Shown: positions 52,621-62,285 of the stretch, one piece after another
Layout of the letters: every line of letters begins with the position of its first letter
Position numbering within the stretch: the first letter of the stretch is position 1
NCBI GenBank assembly: GCA_019918135.1
Contig: WBZZ01002926.1
Span: 67,501 to 131,500, forward strand
Direction: 5' to 3'
Source of the DNA: Paulinella micropora
Lineage: Eukaryota > Cercozoa > Imbricatea > Euglyphida > Paulinellidae
DNA: 64,000 nucleotides
The notes under the pieces: generated by a model
The model's input: the letters and a program-made list of their open reading frames with translations, nothing else
What the model was told of the DNA's origin: nothing
Database searches by the model: none
Translations under genes and position numbers: made by a program

Positions 52621-55600
52621 ATGGCAGAGACGCCCAGCAAGAAAGCGGACCAAAAAAAACACGGACCGAACGAGCTATGTACATATTGCCTTGACTGCCG
52701 GGCCGATAAGCGGCAGGAGCTCGCACCTTGCCGCGGCGGCGGGCACCACGGCTTGCAGAAGCGATTCGGGAAGCGAACCGTTGTCTGCCTCTACCCAACG
52801 GCACAGAGCCAACTAAGCAAAGGGGAAATAAGCTTGCTGTGCCAAAGCTTACAGAACGCAGAGAACGGCTTCGAGGTAGTGGCCGTGGCCTGTCTGTGGC
52901 CGGTCGACGAGTCTAAAATTGTTGAGCAGGCGGCCCACCGACTCTTTCACTACGCCGAGATGTATGTTCAGCAGTCTACGGATAGTGTGCTGGCCAAGTA
53001 CCTCGTGCTTAGCACTATACTCTACAATCTGCAACGGGGCTGTCCGGACCATGGTGGTACGCTGTTTCTGAGGCCAAGAGTTTGGTCCGAGAGCTTGACA
53101 ACCTGCTCTGGGCTGGGCTAGAGAAAGACTTGCAAGCTGGCTTTAGTTTAAATCCGAGTGGAAAACTTGCGCCTGATGCGCAGGAAGTGTTCAACACACA
53201 GCAAAACCTGTGGCGCTATGGCCGCCACAGCCTGCATCCAGGATACGTGTCGAAATTTTCCCGGCGGTCTGCTGCTCTAAAGCAACAGACAGGTGAAGAG
53301 GTTATCATGTGGGCAAGTTATAATGCAAATGACGACAAGCCTCCCGATTCCGAATCCAAAGAGGACAGGCAGATATTTGGTTTGCTCACATTGCTGCCTA
53401 TTCTGCCGGTACTGCCCTGTTTCACAGTGACGGAGGTTAATGTCGAAACAGATTCCGCACACGGCTGGCAGGGCTTTCTAGACCAGTGCCTCGAGAGATA
53501 CCCCAAGTTGACCAACATGGAGCTGCAAAGTCCCAAACCTTTGATTCAGCCAGAAAGACATTTGGAAATCTGCCGCGCTTTTCCTCGCGGTGTGCTAACA
53601 AACGTTACGCTGGATCTGCCAGGGTTGGAGAAATCGTCGTGGTCCTGGCCGCCAGGTGTGCTCACGCCATGCCTCACGATCAAGGATACAACGTGTTTGT
53701 CCCAGATCACGCTGTGCCCCCCGGCCAAGTGCCACCCCGAGACGGTGTGCACTATCCAACTAACAGAATTTGCTGGTGGTCAACATTTTTACGCAATGTG
53801 CGTGGTCTCCGAGGGCTCGGCCGCGGGCTGCCTGTCGTCCACGTCGGCGCCGCAGGTCGCCCTGTACGCCCTGCGCCTGCTGTGGGCGTGCGCGCGCAGG
53901 AGCTGGAAGGCGCGCGGCCTCGTGTCGCTGTGCGGCGGCGGGGGCGAACTGGAGATCCAGACCGTACTGCGCAACAAGAGCCACGCGCGGCGTGTGCGCA
54001 CGGAATTCGACGTGGCGCACATCAACAGCGGCCGCCCGTCGTGGTTCGAGTCCCTGCGCACCATCTGCTGCTACGACGAGCTGCCGGCCCTGCGCTTCAA
54101 GGGCACCGAGCGGCCCGTGGCCGCGCCGTCCGTGCCCACGGCGGTCCGCGGCACTAGCGTGCTCGGGCTGGAGACGGCGCAGCCGCTGGCGCTCGGCTGG
54201 AAGCTGCCACAAACAGTGGCAGTGTGGCCCCTGCAGCAGCAGCAGTTCGGCACCTTCGTGCTCTCGGACCCGGACGCGGTAGAGCTACTCAGGCTGGCCA
54301 GCCAGGCGTTCACCGAGCAGCCGGCGGCCGCCGCGCTGGACCAGAACACTGTCAAGTCGCGCTGGGGGCGGAACGAGCCCCCTGCGGCACATTCCATGGT
54401 CAACGCCCTCAAGGCCGCGTGGATGCTCTTGGCGCCTCTCAGCGTGCTCGACGTGTTGGTGGACCTGTACGCGCCCTGCGTGTGCACGATGTACGCGAAC
54501 GCGCGCGAAAAAAACCTCTTGGACGAAAGGAACAGGCAGCGCGCGCTGCTGGACTGGCCAGACCGCGACAAGTCCTACGAGTCGCAATTGCTCATTTCCT
54601 GCTACTGCCAGACGGGCGCGGCCCTCGCGGAGATCTTGTGGCCGCGCGCTGCGTACGACCCCACCTCGTCCGCGGAGCTCTGGGACGGCAAGACCCGCCT
54701 GCTGGACACCACAACCATACGGGTCGGCAGCGCACAGGGGCCCGCGGGCCCCCCTTGCACGCCGCTGCCGCTCATCGACTACGTCCTGCACCGCGTGGGC
54801 TGTGGCACCAGACTGCTGGCCAGCGAGCACGGCCGGCAGCTGCTGCTGTTCAACGTGAACGCGAGGCCGGTGGCCAGCACGGCCGCCGGTGACCTGGCGT
54901 CCGACGTGGCCGTGTTCGGGACGCTGTCGGTCGTGCTGCCCACGGTGCCCGACCAGATCCCGGCTTCAGGCGCGGGATCGTCAGCAGGTTGACGCAGGGG
55001 CGGGTGTCGTCCCTGATTTGCACCGACTTCTCACTCACGGCGGAATGCATGCTGACGCAAGAGTGCAACAAGAAGCCACCGGCAGAGGCGGTGGTCGAGC
55101 TCGGCGCCTGCCTGCCGAACGAAAACGAATGCGAGTGGACGTTTGCGCCCGAGGACCTGCCCCTGCGCCTGAGGAGGTTCACGGGCGACGTGGTCAGGGT
55201 CCTGGACGAGTATAAGCTGCCGAAGCAGCGCGCCCCAGCGCAGCCCAAGCCCGCCCAGCGCCGCGGCAAGATGAAGCGGGAGCCTACGGACGAATGGAAC
55301 TCCTTCTACGACGAAGACGACGAACAAGAAAGCTACGACAGCCCGATCAAGAGGCGGCGCGTCCAGATAAGCCGGCGCCCTGCCAAGCAGGCCAAGCCCG
55401 GCTACGGCGTGGTGGGGAGCAAGGGGCGGCCGCGGCCGGCCCAGAAGCCCGATGACTGGCGCTGTGCGGATTGGGACAATCCGGACGCGTCGTCGCACCA
55501 GTTAACGACGGCGAGGCAGCCTCATCATCGGTGGGGCGGCTCCGCTCCCGTGCGGTCTTGGTCGTCTTCTTTTGCTGCTACTGCTGCCTCTGCTGCTGCT

Positions 55601-56149
55601 GCTTCTTCTTCTTCTTCTGGCTGGAACCCGCCCGCCCAGGCCGCCAGCGGCTGGGCCCCGACAGCAGCGGCAACCCCACAGGCCGCCAGCGGCTGGGTGA
55701 CGGCCCCGACAGCAGCGGCAGCCCCACAGGCCGCCAGCGGCTGGGTGACGGCAGAGCAGCCCTCAACAGCAGCCCCACAGGCCGCCGCCAGCGGCTGGGT
55801 GACGGCCCCGACAGCAGCGGCAGCCCCACAGGCCGCCGCCAGCGGCTGGGTGACGGCCGAGCAGCCCTCACCAGCAGCACCGCAGGCCGCCGCCGGTGGT
55901 TGGGGCCCGCACAGTCAATCCGACGGCGTGTCCGCACAGTCAAGCGCGCACATGACCAGAGCACCAGATCGTCGTGAGGACTTGCCGGCCAATGGCAGGA
56001 ACGCTTCAGAGCACGACGATATTCTGCCACCACTAGATTCACCCGTTTTGCTATACAACGAGGGTCAGGGGTTTGAGGGCGCGGAATCTTCCGAGGAAAA
56101 CCTGGCCATGGACAATCAACACAATGACTTTTATAATAACTTTTCTTAA
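52621..56149 (+). pseudogene. Large protein(s) of the virus-like block, broken
   Basis: ATG at 52,621 (MAETPSKKADQKKHG). The N-terminal part has a Cys/His cluster (LCTYCLDCRADKRQELAPCRGGGHHG), perhaps a zinc site. The middle, about 600 residues, is coding by composition and unrecognised (ASTAAGDLASDVAVFGTLSVVL-type strands). The C-terminal part is charged, then Ser-rich, then a repeated AASGWVTA tail ending NDFYNNFS. Whether this is one gene or two to three adjoining ones is unclear; about two breaks if one. GC content rises abruptly near 53,765. Confidence 0.45.
55555..55905 (+). repeat. Tandem coding repeat (AASGWVTAPTAAAAPQ)
   Basis: Five to six units of about 45-60 bp encode variants of QAASGWVTAxxAAAAP. 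They alternate between PTAAAAPQ and EQPSTAAPQ linkers, so the array has a two-unit period. Confidence 0.9.
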
Positions 56150-56551
56150 TAGTCAAGGCTGTTTTCTGTATTTAAAAAAAAGAGTGCGAGTCGGGGGGGG
56201 GGCGCGTGGAGAGGCTGAGACCCCACCCACAAACCTTTTCGAACTCGTTGTAAAAATCCCTCCCCCCATTTTCCTTGGCAGTTATGATTTTTTCTTGCTC
56301 GGTGTGGGGCTGGCCCGGCGTGAAAAGTGCGCAGATCGGTGGGGAAATGGGGGAGAGGGGGCAAAGAGTGCAAGTACTTAGGCCCCGCCCAAAAAAACGG
56401 GGGAGAAGGGAGGTCTAAAGGCCACAGACAGCATTTTCCAAGAAAAAAGGGGGCCCCCCCACGAAAAAGAAATTTCCTGAGTTCCCCTTCCATTTCCCTG
56501 AGTTCCCCTTCCATTTCCCTGCTCCCCCTTGCTTGCGATTGGCCGTGCAGG

Positions 56552-57985
56552 ATGTTGGGCCGTACAGGGGGAGGTTTTGTGTTGGCGAAGATGGCCGCCC
56601 TGCGGCAGGAAGATATTTTCCCCGTGCAGGCCCGCCAGGCCACCCAGATCAGCCGCCGGGTCCTGCTGACACTAGAGAGGATGATCATGGAGCCCTGCGT
56701 GTTTGAGGCTCTCAACAAGATTAGAGAACAGATCCTGTCGGGCGGGATCTCGATCCTGACCCAGAGCGGTCACAAGCCACGCCATCCGGCGACCCGGGAA
56801 TCAAGGGCTCACCTGTCCAAGCTGACGAGCCAGATCGTGCTCAGCATGTACAAGCAGGGCCTGTGCCTGCTGGCGCGCAGGAATCACTGCACGCTGGGCG
56901 AAGTCTTCGAATGTATGGACGCCTGCGACTTTGACATTTCGTTCATGGAACTCAGACACCGGCGGAAGTACTCTTGCTTCCACCGCCGCAGCTGGGGTAG
57001 GGCCCGCAGGGACGTGGTGGTAGTCGAGTTCCCGCCGTACCGGCCGAACCATACGGGCCTGCCCTGCAGCCCGATGTGCTCGCTGCTAGAAACGTACCTC
57101 ATCCGCCGGCAGCTGGAAAACACCAGGCTGGCCTTCAGCCTAGACCACGTCGCGGATGGCGTTCTCCTGGCGCGCAAGCGCACGGGCAAAGTAGACAGGA
57201 TCTTCGAGGAGGCCTACCTCAAGGGCAGCCTGCCCAACGGCCTAGGCAGCAAGCCACAACCTCCCGAGCCAAGGATCAGCGTGCCCCCCGCTCAATGGAA
57301 GGACAGGGACAATGTGCCGGAAGCGCCCAGCGACAGGGGCTTCCTGCCGGGCCTCGTGTTCCGGGCGGGCAAGCAGGACGCGGGGCAGTTGGCCGAGCTC
57401 GCCTTGTTGGAAGAGCTGCAGTCCGACAAGTTCTACGAGCTCGCGTTACAACCGGGACACACTACTGCCGTGGCGGGCGTGTGCGCGGCCAGGGACAACA
57501 CGGCCCTGGTATACTCCCGCGAGGCCCTGCGCCCCGAACAAGAGATTTCGCACGAGCAGTGGTGCGCCCTGGTCGCGCGGGCCTTCTCGCTGCCCATCGG
57601 GCAGACCGACCGCCGCAATGCCTTCCAGTTCTACCGGAACAGCTTCCTGCACCAGACCGCGCTGTTCCGTGATTTCCTCAACGACCTGCTCGCCGACCTA
57701 GAGACCGCCAACCTGCGGGCGCGCGCCTCGCACTGGGGGCTGCGCACGGACGTGGACAAGCAGTTGCTCAAGTGCTGGTGGAAGGCGGAGGTCCTGGGCG
57801 CGCCCGACACGGGGTCCGTAGAGGAGCTGCTGCAACTCATCAAGCTCCAGAACACGCTCAGGCCCGACCTGACCCACGAGGCCGCAATCCTGCGCGCGCT
57901 CTACGAGAATTACATGCCGAGCACCGTCGCCGGCTCGCCCGAGCGTGCCAAGCGCGGTCCGCGCGCCAAGCGCGGCCGCCGGTGA
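56552..57985 (+). CDS. Portal-like protein, 477 aa (tentative)
   Basis: An ATG at 56,552 (MLGRTGGGFVLAKMAALRQ) is chosen because upstream sequence is low-complexity leader; 56,591 is an alternative. The core reads QIVLSMYKQGLCLLARRN, then a strand pair DISFMELRHRRKYSCFHRRSWG, VVVVEFPPYRPNHTGLPCSP and MCSLLETYLIRRQLENTRLA. A helix-strand-strand set followed by a short FPPYxPxHTGxPxSP turn and a long helix resembles the wing/stem area of portal proteins in tailed phages, herpesviruses and mirusviruses. The C-terminus is helical and very basic (RAKRGPRAKRGRR). The frame is open throughout. The portal call is by pattern only. Confidence 0.35.
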   Translation: MLGRTGGGFVLAKMAALRQEDIFPVQARQATQISRRVLLTLERMIMEPCVFEALNKIREQILSGGISILTQSGHKPRHPATRESRAHLSKLTSQIVLSMYKQGLCLLARRNHCTLGEVFECMDACDFDISFMELRHRRKYSCFHRRSWGRARRDVVVVEFPPYRPNHTGLPCSPMCSLLETYLIRRQLENTRLAFSLDHVADGVLLARKRTGKVDRIFEEAYLKGSLPNGLGSKPQPPEPRISVPPAQWKDRDNVPEAPSDRGFLPGLVFRAGKQDAGQLAELALLEELQSDKFYELALQPGHTTAVAGVCAARDNTALVYSREALRPEQEISHEQWCALVARAFSLPIGQTDRRNAFQFYRNSFLHQTALFRDFLNDLLADLETANLRARASHWGLRTDVDKQLLKCWWKAEVLGAPDTGSVEELLQLIKLQNTLRPDLTHEAAILRALYENYMPSTVAGSPERAKRGPRAKRGRR

Positions 57986-58443
57986 TTTTGTGCTCTGCCC
58001 TCCCGAGCCCCGGAAAGTTGGGTGTACCAGAAAGTTGGCGAGATTTTTTTAATGCTCGTGTGTTCTTTTCATGCCTGAATGTATTTAAAAAAACACCACC
58101 AAAACTTTGAGTTTCTGCACGCGACTGCCAGCTGAAAAATGCCCGGCCTCCTAGCAGATGTAGCGAGGGAAAAGGAAACCGGGGGGGAATGCGGCGGAGG
58201 TGATGTGCACGGAAGTTAAGTGTGCGGGCACGGGGAGGGCGGGAAACTGTCCCACGCGCGGCCGGTACGTGGGGAACGCGAACGGGGAGGAGGTGGGCGG
58301 GGGGGGGGGGGGGGGGGGCTTGGCAGGACCAACAAGAAACGGGGGAAAGAAGTTTGCAAAAAAATAGCAGTGTATTCTGTGTTAAGAACAACATTCGCCT
58401 TTTTTTTTGGGGGTGTCAAAAACACGCTCCTCTTGTTCGCTTC
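57986..58443. promoter_or_regulatory. Intergenic region with 22-nt poly-G
   Basis: It contains a long G run (about 58,297-58,318) and AT-rich DNA just before the ATG at 58,444. No gene seen. Confidence 0.4.
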
Positions 58444-59340
58444 ATGCCCGAGAGCGAAGCGGTCGTCGTCAAGGTCGCGGAGGCCTGTGACAATTCCACA
58501 GAAGCCCCAGACGCGCCTGCCAATGAGTTGTTATTAATCGAGATCGCCCAGATGCGCAAGCAAATCGACCAGCTGCAACAGACGACACTCACGGTCAGCA
58601 ACCTGACGCCCGCGGAGCGCACGGGCTTCGTGCGCGAGGTCATGTGCTATACCGTGCTGCACCTGACGGCCACGTTGCTGCTCATGCTCGCGAGTACTCG
58701 CTGGGTGGATTGTCGCGGCTGGTACAACAACCACCCGTGGTTGGTAGGCGTGTTTCTAGCCGCGTGCGCCGTCCAGATAGCGCTGTTCTACTACGACTGC
58801 GTGCTGCACCTGGGCCTCCTAGCGCTGTTCCTGATCAGCGGCACCGTGGTGCTGGCAGACCTCGTGCTGCTGCGCGCCGACTCTACTATTGTGTTCGACA
58901 CGTGCGCCGTGGTCGACACCTTCTGCGTCCTGTGTTTTTGCTGGTGCCTGCAGCGCTGTCTGCCGTACAGAAACCTCTACGCGCTGCTGCTGCTGCTGCT
59001 CGCTTCGTCGGTCACCTTCTTCGTCGAGATCTGGCGGCCGTACGGTTCCGTGCTCGGCAACCTGAGCCTGCTGTGGCGCACGGAGCTGCCAGTGCAAGCG
59101 CGCGGGACGCTGGGGGTGATCGTCATGTCCACCGTGATGTGCGCCTACGTGCTGTGGCAGCTGGAACGCGCCATGCACCATACCGCCCGGAGCAATAGCT
59201 ACCGGGCCTCGCTGCTGCTGTTCTGCAATCTGGTCGAAATGGTTTTTCTCATGGGGCTAGGGCTGACGCGGGTCATGGAGGGCGCCAGGGCGCTGCGCAC
59301 ACGGTTTCAGAACACTCTCCCGCGGCCCGCCGCCTCGTAA
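58444..59340 (+). CDS. Seven-helix membrane protein, 298 aa
   Basis: The ATG at 58,444 gives MPESEAVVVKVAEAC. Residues about 30-55 form a short coiled coil (IAQMRKQIDQLQQTT). Seven hydrophobic segments follow: VMCYTVLHLTATLLLML, LVGVFLAACAVQIALF, HLGLLALFLISGTVVLA, TCAVVDTFCVLCFCWC, LYALLLLLLASSVTFF, LGVIVMSTVMCAYVLW and LLLFCNLVEMVFLMGL. Large multi-spanning proteins are found in many herpesviruses and giant viruses, but no specific family is recognised. The frame is intact. Confidence 0.55.
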   Translation: MPESEAVVVKVAEACDNSTEAPDAPANELLLIEIAQMRKQIDQLQQTTLTVSNLTPAERTGFVREVMCYTVLHLTATLLLMLASTRWVDCRGWYNNHPWLVGVFLAACAVQIALFYYDCVLHLGLLALFLISGTVVLADLVLLRADSTIVFDTCAVVDTFCVLCFCWCLQRCLPYRNLYALLLLLLASSVTFFVEIWRPYGSVLGNLSLLWRTELPVQARGTLGVIVMSTVMCAYVLWQLERAMHHTARSNSYRASLLLFCNLVEMVFLMGLGLTRVMEGARALRTRFQNTLPRPAAS

Positions 59341-59726
59341 AAAGTTTACGCGAGCACCAGAAAATCTGTTTAAAAAAAGGGGAGGAAGATCGTCTCCCTT
59401 GCGTTCCGGGGGGGGGGGGCCGAGAAACGATCCCCCCCCCCCCACCCTCACGTTGGCCGGCCACCTCCCTCCCTCTCTCATTCATTTCTTTTGGCGCCTA
59501 TTTGCTGGCTGGATTTTTTTTGCCTCCACCTTCGGCCCCCCCCCCCACCTTCTGCTTGCCCCGACTTTTCCATACCCCTCCGGCCCCCCCCACTCCCGTT
59601 CCTCCACCTCCGGCCCCCCCCTCCCGAAAAATATACCGTGCGAGCCCCGGGGGGAACGGGAGGGGGGGGGGAGAAAGCACAACCAACCTCTGGGAGAAAA
59701 ATCGGGGTCCACACGCAAAACCCAAA
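59341..59726. promoter_or_regulatory. C-rich intergenic region
   Basis: Several poly-C and poly-G runs (59,409-59,418, 59,430-59,441, 59,537-59,547) and C-rich DNA upstream of the ATG at 59,727. Long open frames here are low-complexity Pro/Gly artefacts. Confidence 0.4.
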
Positions 59727-60176
59727 ATGACCGACGTCCAGAACCCCCGCGACGCAGACATGACCCGGCCTGACAAGAAGCAGCGAACCGAACCACCACC
59801 ACCACCAGCAGTGGCGGAAAGTAAAAAGGAAACAGCGCAGGAGTTCGCGCTGGTGCGCCGCGGGGATGCCGGGTCCTCCAACCCCGAGTGGTGTGCGCAG
59901 TGGTACGGCTGCATCGCGTACTTCAACGAGAAAGCCCGCGACGAGGACGCGCTGCAGGAGCTGATCGCGCCGCTGCTCAAGGCGGGTGCCGGGACCGAGG
60001 TGGTCAGGGCCCTGGTCGGCGCGCGTGCCCTGGCCCTGCACTACACGGAAAGAGAGCACCACGCCGAGAATTGTCAGGGCTGCGCGTGGAAGAAGTGCGA
60101 CGGCCCGCTGTGCCACGAGATGCTGCACAAGGACGAGAATTGCGCCTGCGGCTTCGGCTCGGCCAAGGGCGCCTAG
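59727..60176 (+). CDS. Cys/His-rich small protein, 149 aa
   Basis: The ATG at 59,727 gives MTDVQNPRDADMTRPDKK. A charged, Pro-rich N-terminus precedes a compact domain with NPEWCAQWYGCIAYF, HHAENCQGCAWKKCDG and CHEMLHKDENCACGF. The Cys and His residues of the last 50 residues could bind two zinc ions. No family recognised. The gene is intact. Confidence 0.55.
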   Translation: MTDVQNPRDADMTRPDKKQRTEPPPPPAVAESKKETAQEFALVRRGDAGSSNPEWCAQWYGCIAYFNEKARDEDALQELIAPLLKAGAGTEVVRALVGARALALHYTEREHHAENCQGCAWKKCDGPLCHEMLHKDENCACGFGSAKGA

Positions 60177-60570
60177 GCGCGACAGAATGACAAAAGTTTT
60201 CTTTGGGAACAAAAAGCCGCCTATAGAATCTTCTTGCAGTCTTGGCTTCTTTTTTTGCTAACGTCTACGTGAATCTTTTTCTTTTTTCCTTAAAACGATC
60301 ACTTATATTTTTTTTGGTAAAACCTTTCCTAGTTTTCTTTTCTTGTCAACCTAGATTCCGACATGAATGGGGTTGGTCGTGACACGAACGGGGAGGGAAT
60401 TCCCCCAAAAAAACCAAAATGCGCCGAGCCTTTTGTTTTTCCTTTTAACCTTTACAAAACAAAAGGCGAAAGGGATAAATTTGTATGTCTGAAACGGGTA
60501 TAAAAAGAGGATTAATAAATCTTAAAAGACTAGTCTGAAGAAAGAGCAAAGCCCAAGAGCGAAAAAAAAG
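60177..60570. promoter_or_regulatory. Intergenic region with TATA box before kinase
   Basis: An AT-rich 390-bp spacer. ggtataaaaagagg at about 60,498-60,511 is a good TATA-like box about 60 bp before the ATG at 60,571. Confidence 0.5.
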
Positions 60571-62067
60571 ATGCAACGGGCTGCCGACAAGAGACAATTT
60601 TTAATCGACCGATTAGGCCTAACCCAAAACTGCAGAGATTGCAAAGAACCCCTGCCAAAACCGACCAACCTCGCAAAGGTGCATGCCAAAGTCCTGCGGC
60701 ACCCCTTTACGGATTGCCCGATGTTGCGGTCCGACGATGACAGACTTGGCCTCGATCACTTAGATGCAATCTTTCTCGACCAGCAAGACAGAACCGCGCA
60801 GAGGTTCACACAGCCCTTCCCTGAAGATATTCCGTGCATAGCCATTACAAATAAACAACTTCATACGTTTCTAAACCTTCCAGATGTTACAATTCTCGAG
60901 GCTAACAAGGTTTATGCTGTGCCCTCGAAAGGACTGCTAATCAAACGCATGACTAGATATCAGACAGAAGAAAAAGCTGCTATGGACGCGTACGTGTTGG
61001 ACTACATGCAGCTCCAATCATTCTTTGCAAGCAAAGGCCTGGCGCCAAAAGTCTACGGCTGCCTCAGGGAACGATTCAACACTGAGAGTGTGTTGTGGGT
61101 TGTCACGGAGTATGTCGAGCCGCCGGCAGGGCAAAAGGGCGCGGACGTATCCTATCTGCAAAACGTCAAGAAGGAAGACGTGGAGGCATATCTGAAATTT
61201 TGGAAAGAGGTGATAGACCTTCTGGTGCAAATGAACTGTCTGCACTGCGACGGCAAGCCAGAAAATACGTTGTTCAACCAGACCTTCACAGTAATCGACT
61301 TGGACCCGTACTTGTGCCTGGACTTCCTATCGACAGGCGACGAAACGATGCACCAAACTCTCAGGCTATCTAATGCGCTGAGCCTGCTCGCCAATAGCGT
61401 CGGTAAGCTCAACAGAGAGCTGATGGAGGGCTTGCAGGGCTTTGTCACTGGTATGCTCCAAGAACCAAAGGAGGCCTTCGAGCGTTGTGTCAGGTGGTGG
61501 TTTGTGAGCATGTTCCGATTACGACAGGAACCGTACAAGAAATTCTGTTGCAGGGGGCCCTGCATGCAGGCCTTGTATTACCTGGAAAACAAAGGTTTTA
61601 ATAACGTCGATGTTCATAAAGGTTACGCTGGCGTTAAGTGGTTGTGCCCACTCTCTTCGTCATGCAAGCTCTTCAGGCTACAAAGTAAGCAACTCTCGTT
61701 CACAATCAACACCGATAATCTACCAAATGGAATTTCAAAAGGCGACGTGGAACAGTCTATGTCGGCTTTTATTCGTGTGGCACTGCTTGATGAGTTCAAG
61801 AGCAATCGGAACGTTACTAGTGGAAGAGGTAGCCTCTGGTCCTTGGAAAATGCGAAAAGAAGTCCTGCGCAAGATATTATGTCGAGACCGTCTGGGGCAG
61901 AAGGAATTGAGCAAAGGAGTGTGGCTCCCCGAAATCCGGGACGAAACAGGCTTACCTCAGGACAGTATATTACTTCTAGTGTCGCGAAACAGCTCAGAAC
62001 AAATCAAGACGACGCAGACTCGGTTTCCTACGTACCTAAACCCCCCACATTCGTACGTCTAGCTTAG
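60571..62067 (+). CDS. Divergent protein kinase, 498 aa
   Basis: The ATG at 60,571 gives MQRAADKRQFLIDRLG. The N-terminus has a Cys/His pattern (CRDCKEPLP ... CPML). The kinase core is visible: GLLIKRMTRY (Lys125, ATP-binding position), VLWVVTEYVEPP (hinge), LHCDGKPENTLF (His225, Asp227, Lys229, Asn232 of the catalytic loop) and TVIDLDPYL (Asp243, metal-binding, in place of DFG). The C-terminal 170 residues are not kinase-like and end in a Ser/Arg/Gln-rich tail. Kinases of this compact type occur in herpesviruses and giant viruses. GC here (about 48%) is lower than in the neighbouring block genes. Confidence 0.7.
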   Translation: MQRAADKRQFLIDRLGLTQNCRDCKEPLPKPTNLAKVHAKVLRHPFTDCPMLRSDDDRLGLDHLDAIFLDQQDRTAQRFTQPFPEDIPCIAITNKQLHTFLNLPDVTILEANKVYAVPSKGLLIKRMTRYQTEEKAAMDAYVLDYMQLQSFFASKGLAPKVYGCLRERFNTESVLWVVTEYVEPPAGQKGADVSYLQNVKKEDVEAYLKFWKEVIDLLVQMNCLHCDGKPENTLFNQTFTVIDLDPYLCLDFLSTGDETMHQTLRLSNALSLLANSVGKLNRELMEGLQGFVTGMLQEPKEAFERCVRWWFVSMFRLRQEPYKKFCCRGPCMQALYYLENKGFNNVDVHKGYAGVKWLCPLSSSCKLFRLQSKQLSFTINTDNLPNGISKGDVEQSMSAFIRVALLDEFKSNRNVTSGRGSLWSLENAKRSPAQDIMSRPSGAEGIEQRSVAPRNPGRNRLTSGQYITSSVAKQLRTNQDDADSVSYVPKPPTFVRLA

Positions 62068-62285
62068 AAAGAAATCTAAAGAAAACACGCACGCAGGGTC
62101 TAACACAGACCTTGCGGGTACCGGCAACTATTAAAGAATCTGATTCTCATGGCCGTACTTCTGGCATTGCCAAAAACACCGGGGATTCTGGCTTCGCGGC
62201 AAAACACACAACAAGTGTCCGTAAATTCCGGCACTGGTGCATTTGTCGCGAAATTCACCGGAAGGCTGAAAATAGTGAAAAAAAA
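62068..62285. other. Spacer before the repeat array
   Basis: A short AT-rich stretch that already contains a degenerate form of the array flank (tgtcgcgaaattcaccgg at 62,243). Confidence 0.5.

Larger units (their letters stand above)
46885..62067. mobile_element. GC-rich virus-like block (herpes/mirus grade), fossil
   Basis: Intronless genes lie on both strands with short spacers, in DNA much richer in GC (about 60-65%) than its surroundings. The spacers contain runs of 10-20 C or G. Candidate parts: portal-like protein, FtsJ-like methyltransferase, seven-helix membrane protein, helical and basic tegument-like proteins, Cys/His-rich protein and protein kinase. The left edge is a sharp junction at 46,884 and the right side runs into a repeat array from 62,285. 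The block is broken (about four to six breaks). It is likely a piece of a larger integrated genome, since no capsid, terminase or polymerase lies in the window. Confidence 0.6.

Noticed and set aside
59257-60212. Minus-strand Gly/Arg frames near 59,300-60,200
   Set aside because: Low-complexity translations of poly-C/G DNA and antisense of the Cys/His-rich gene.
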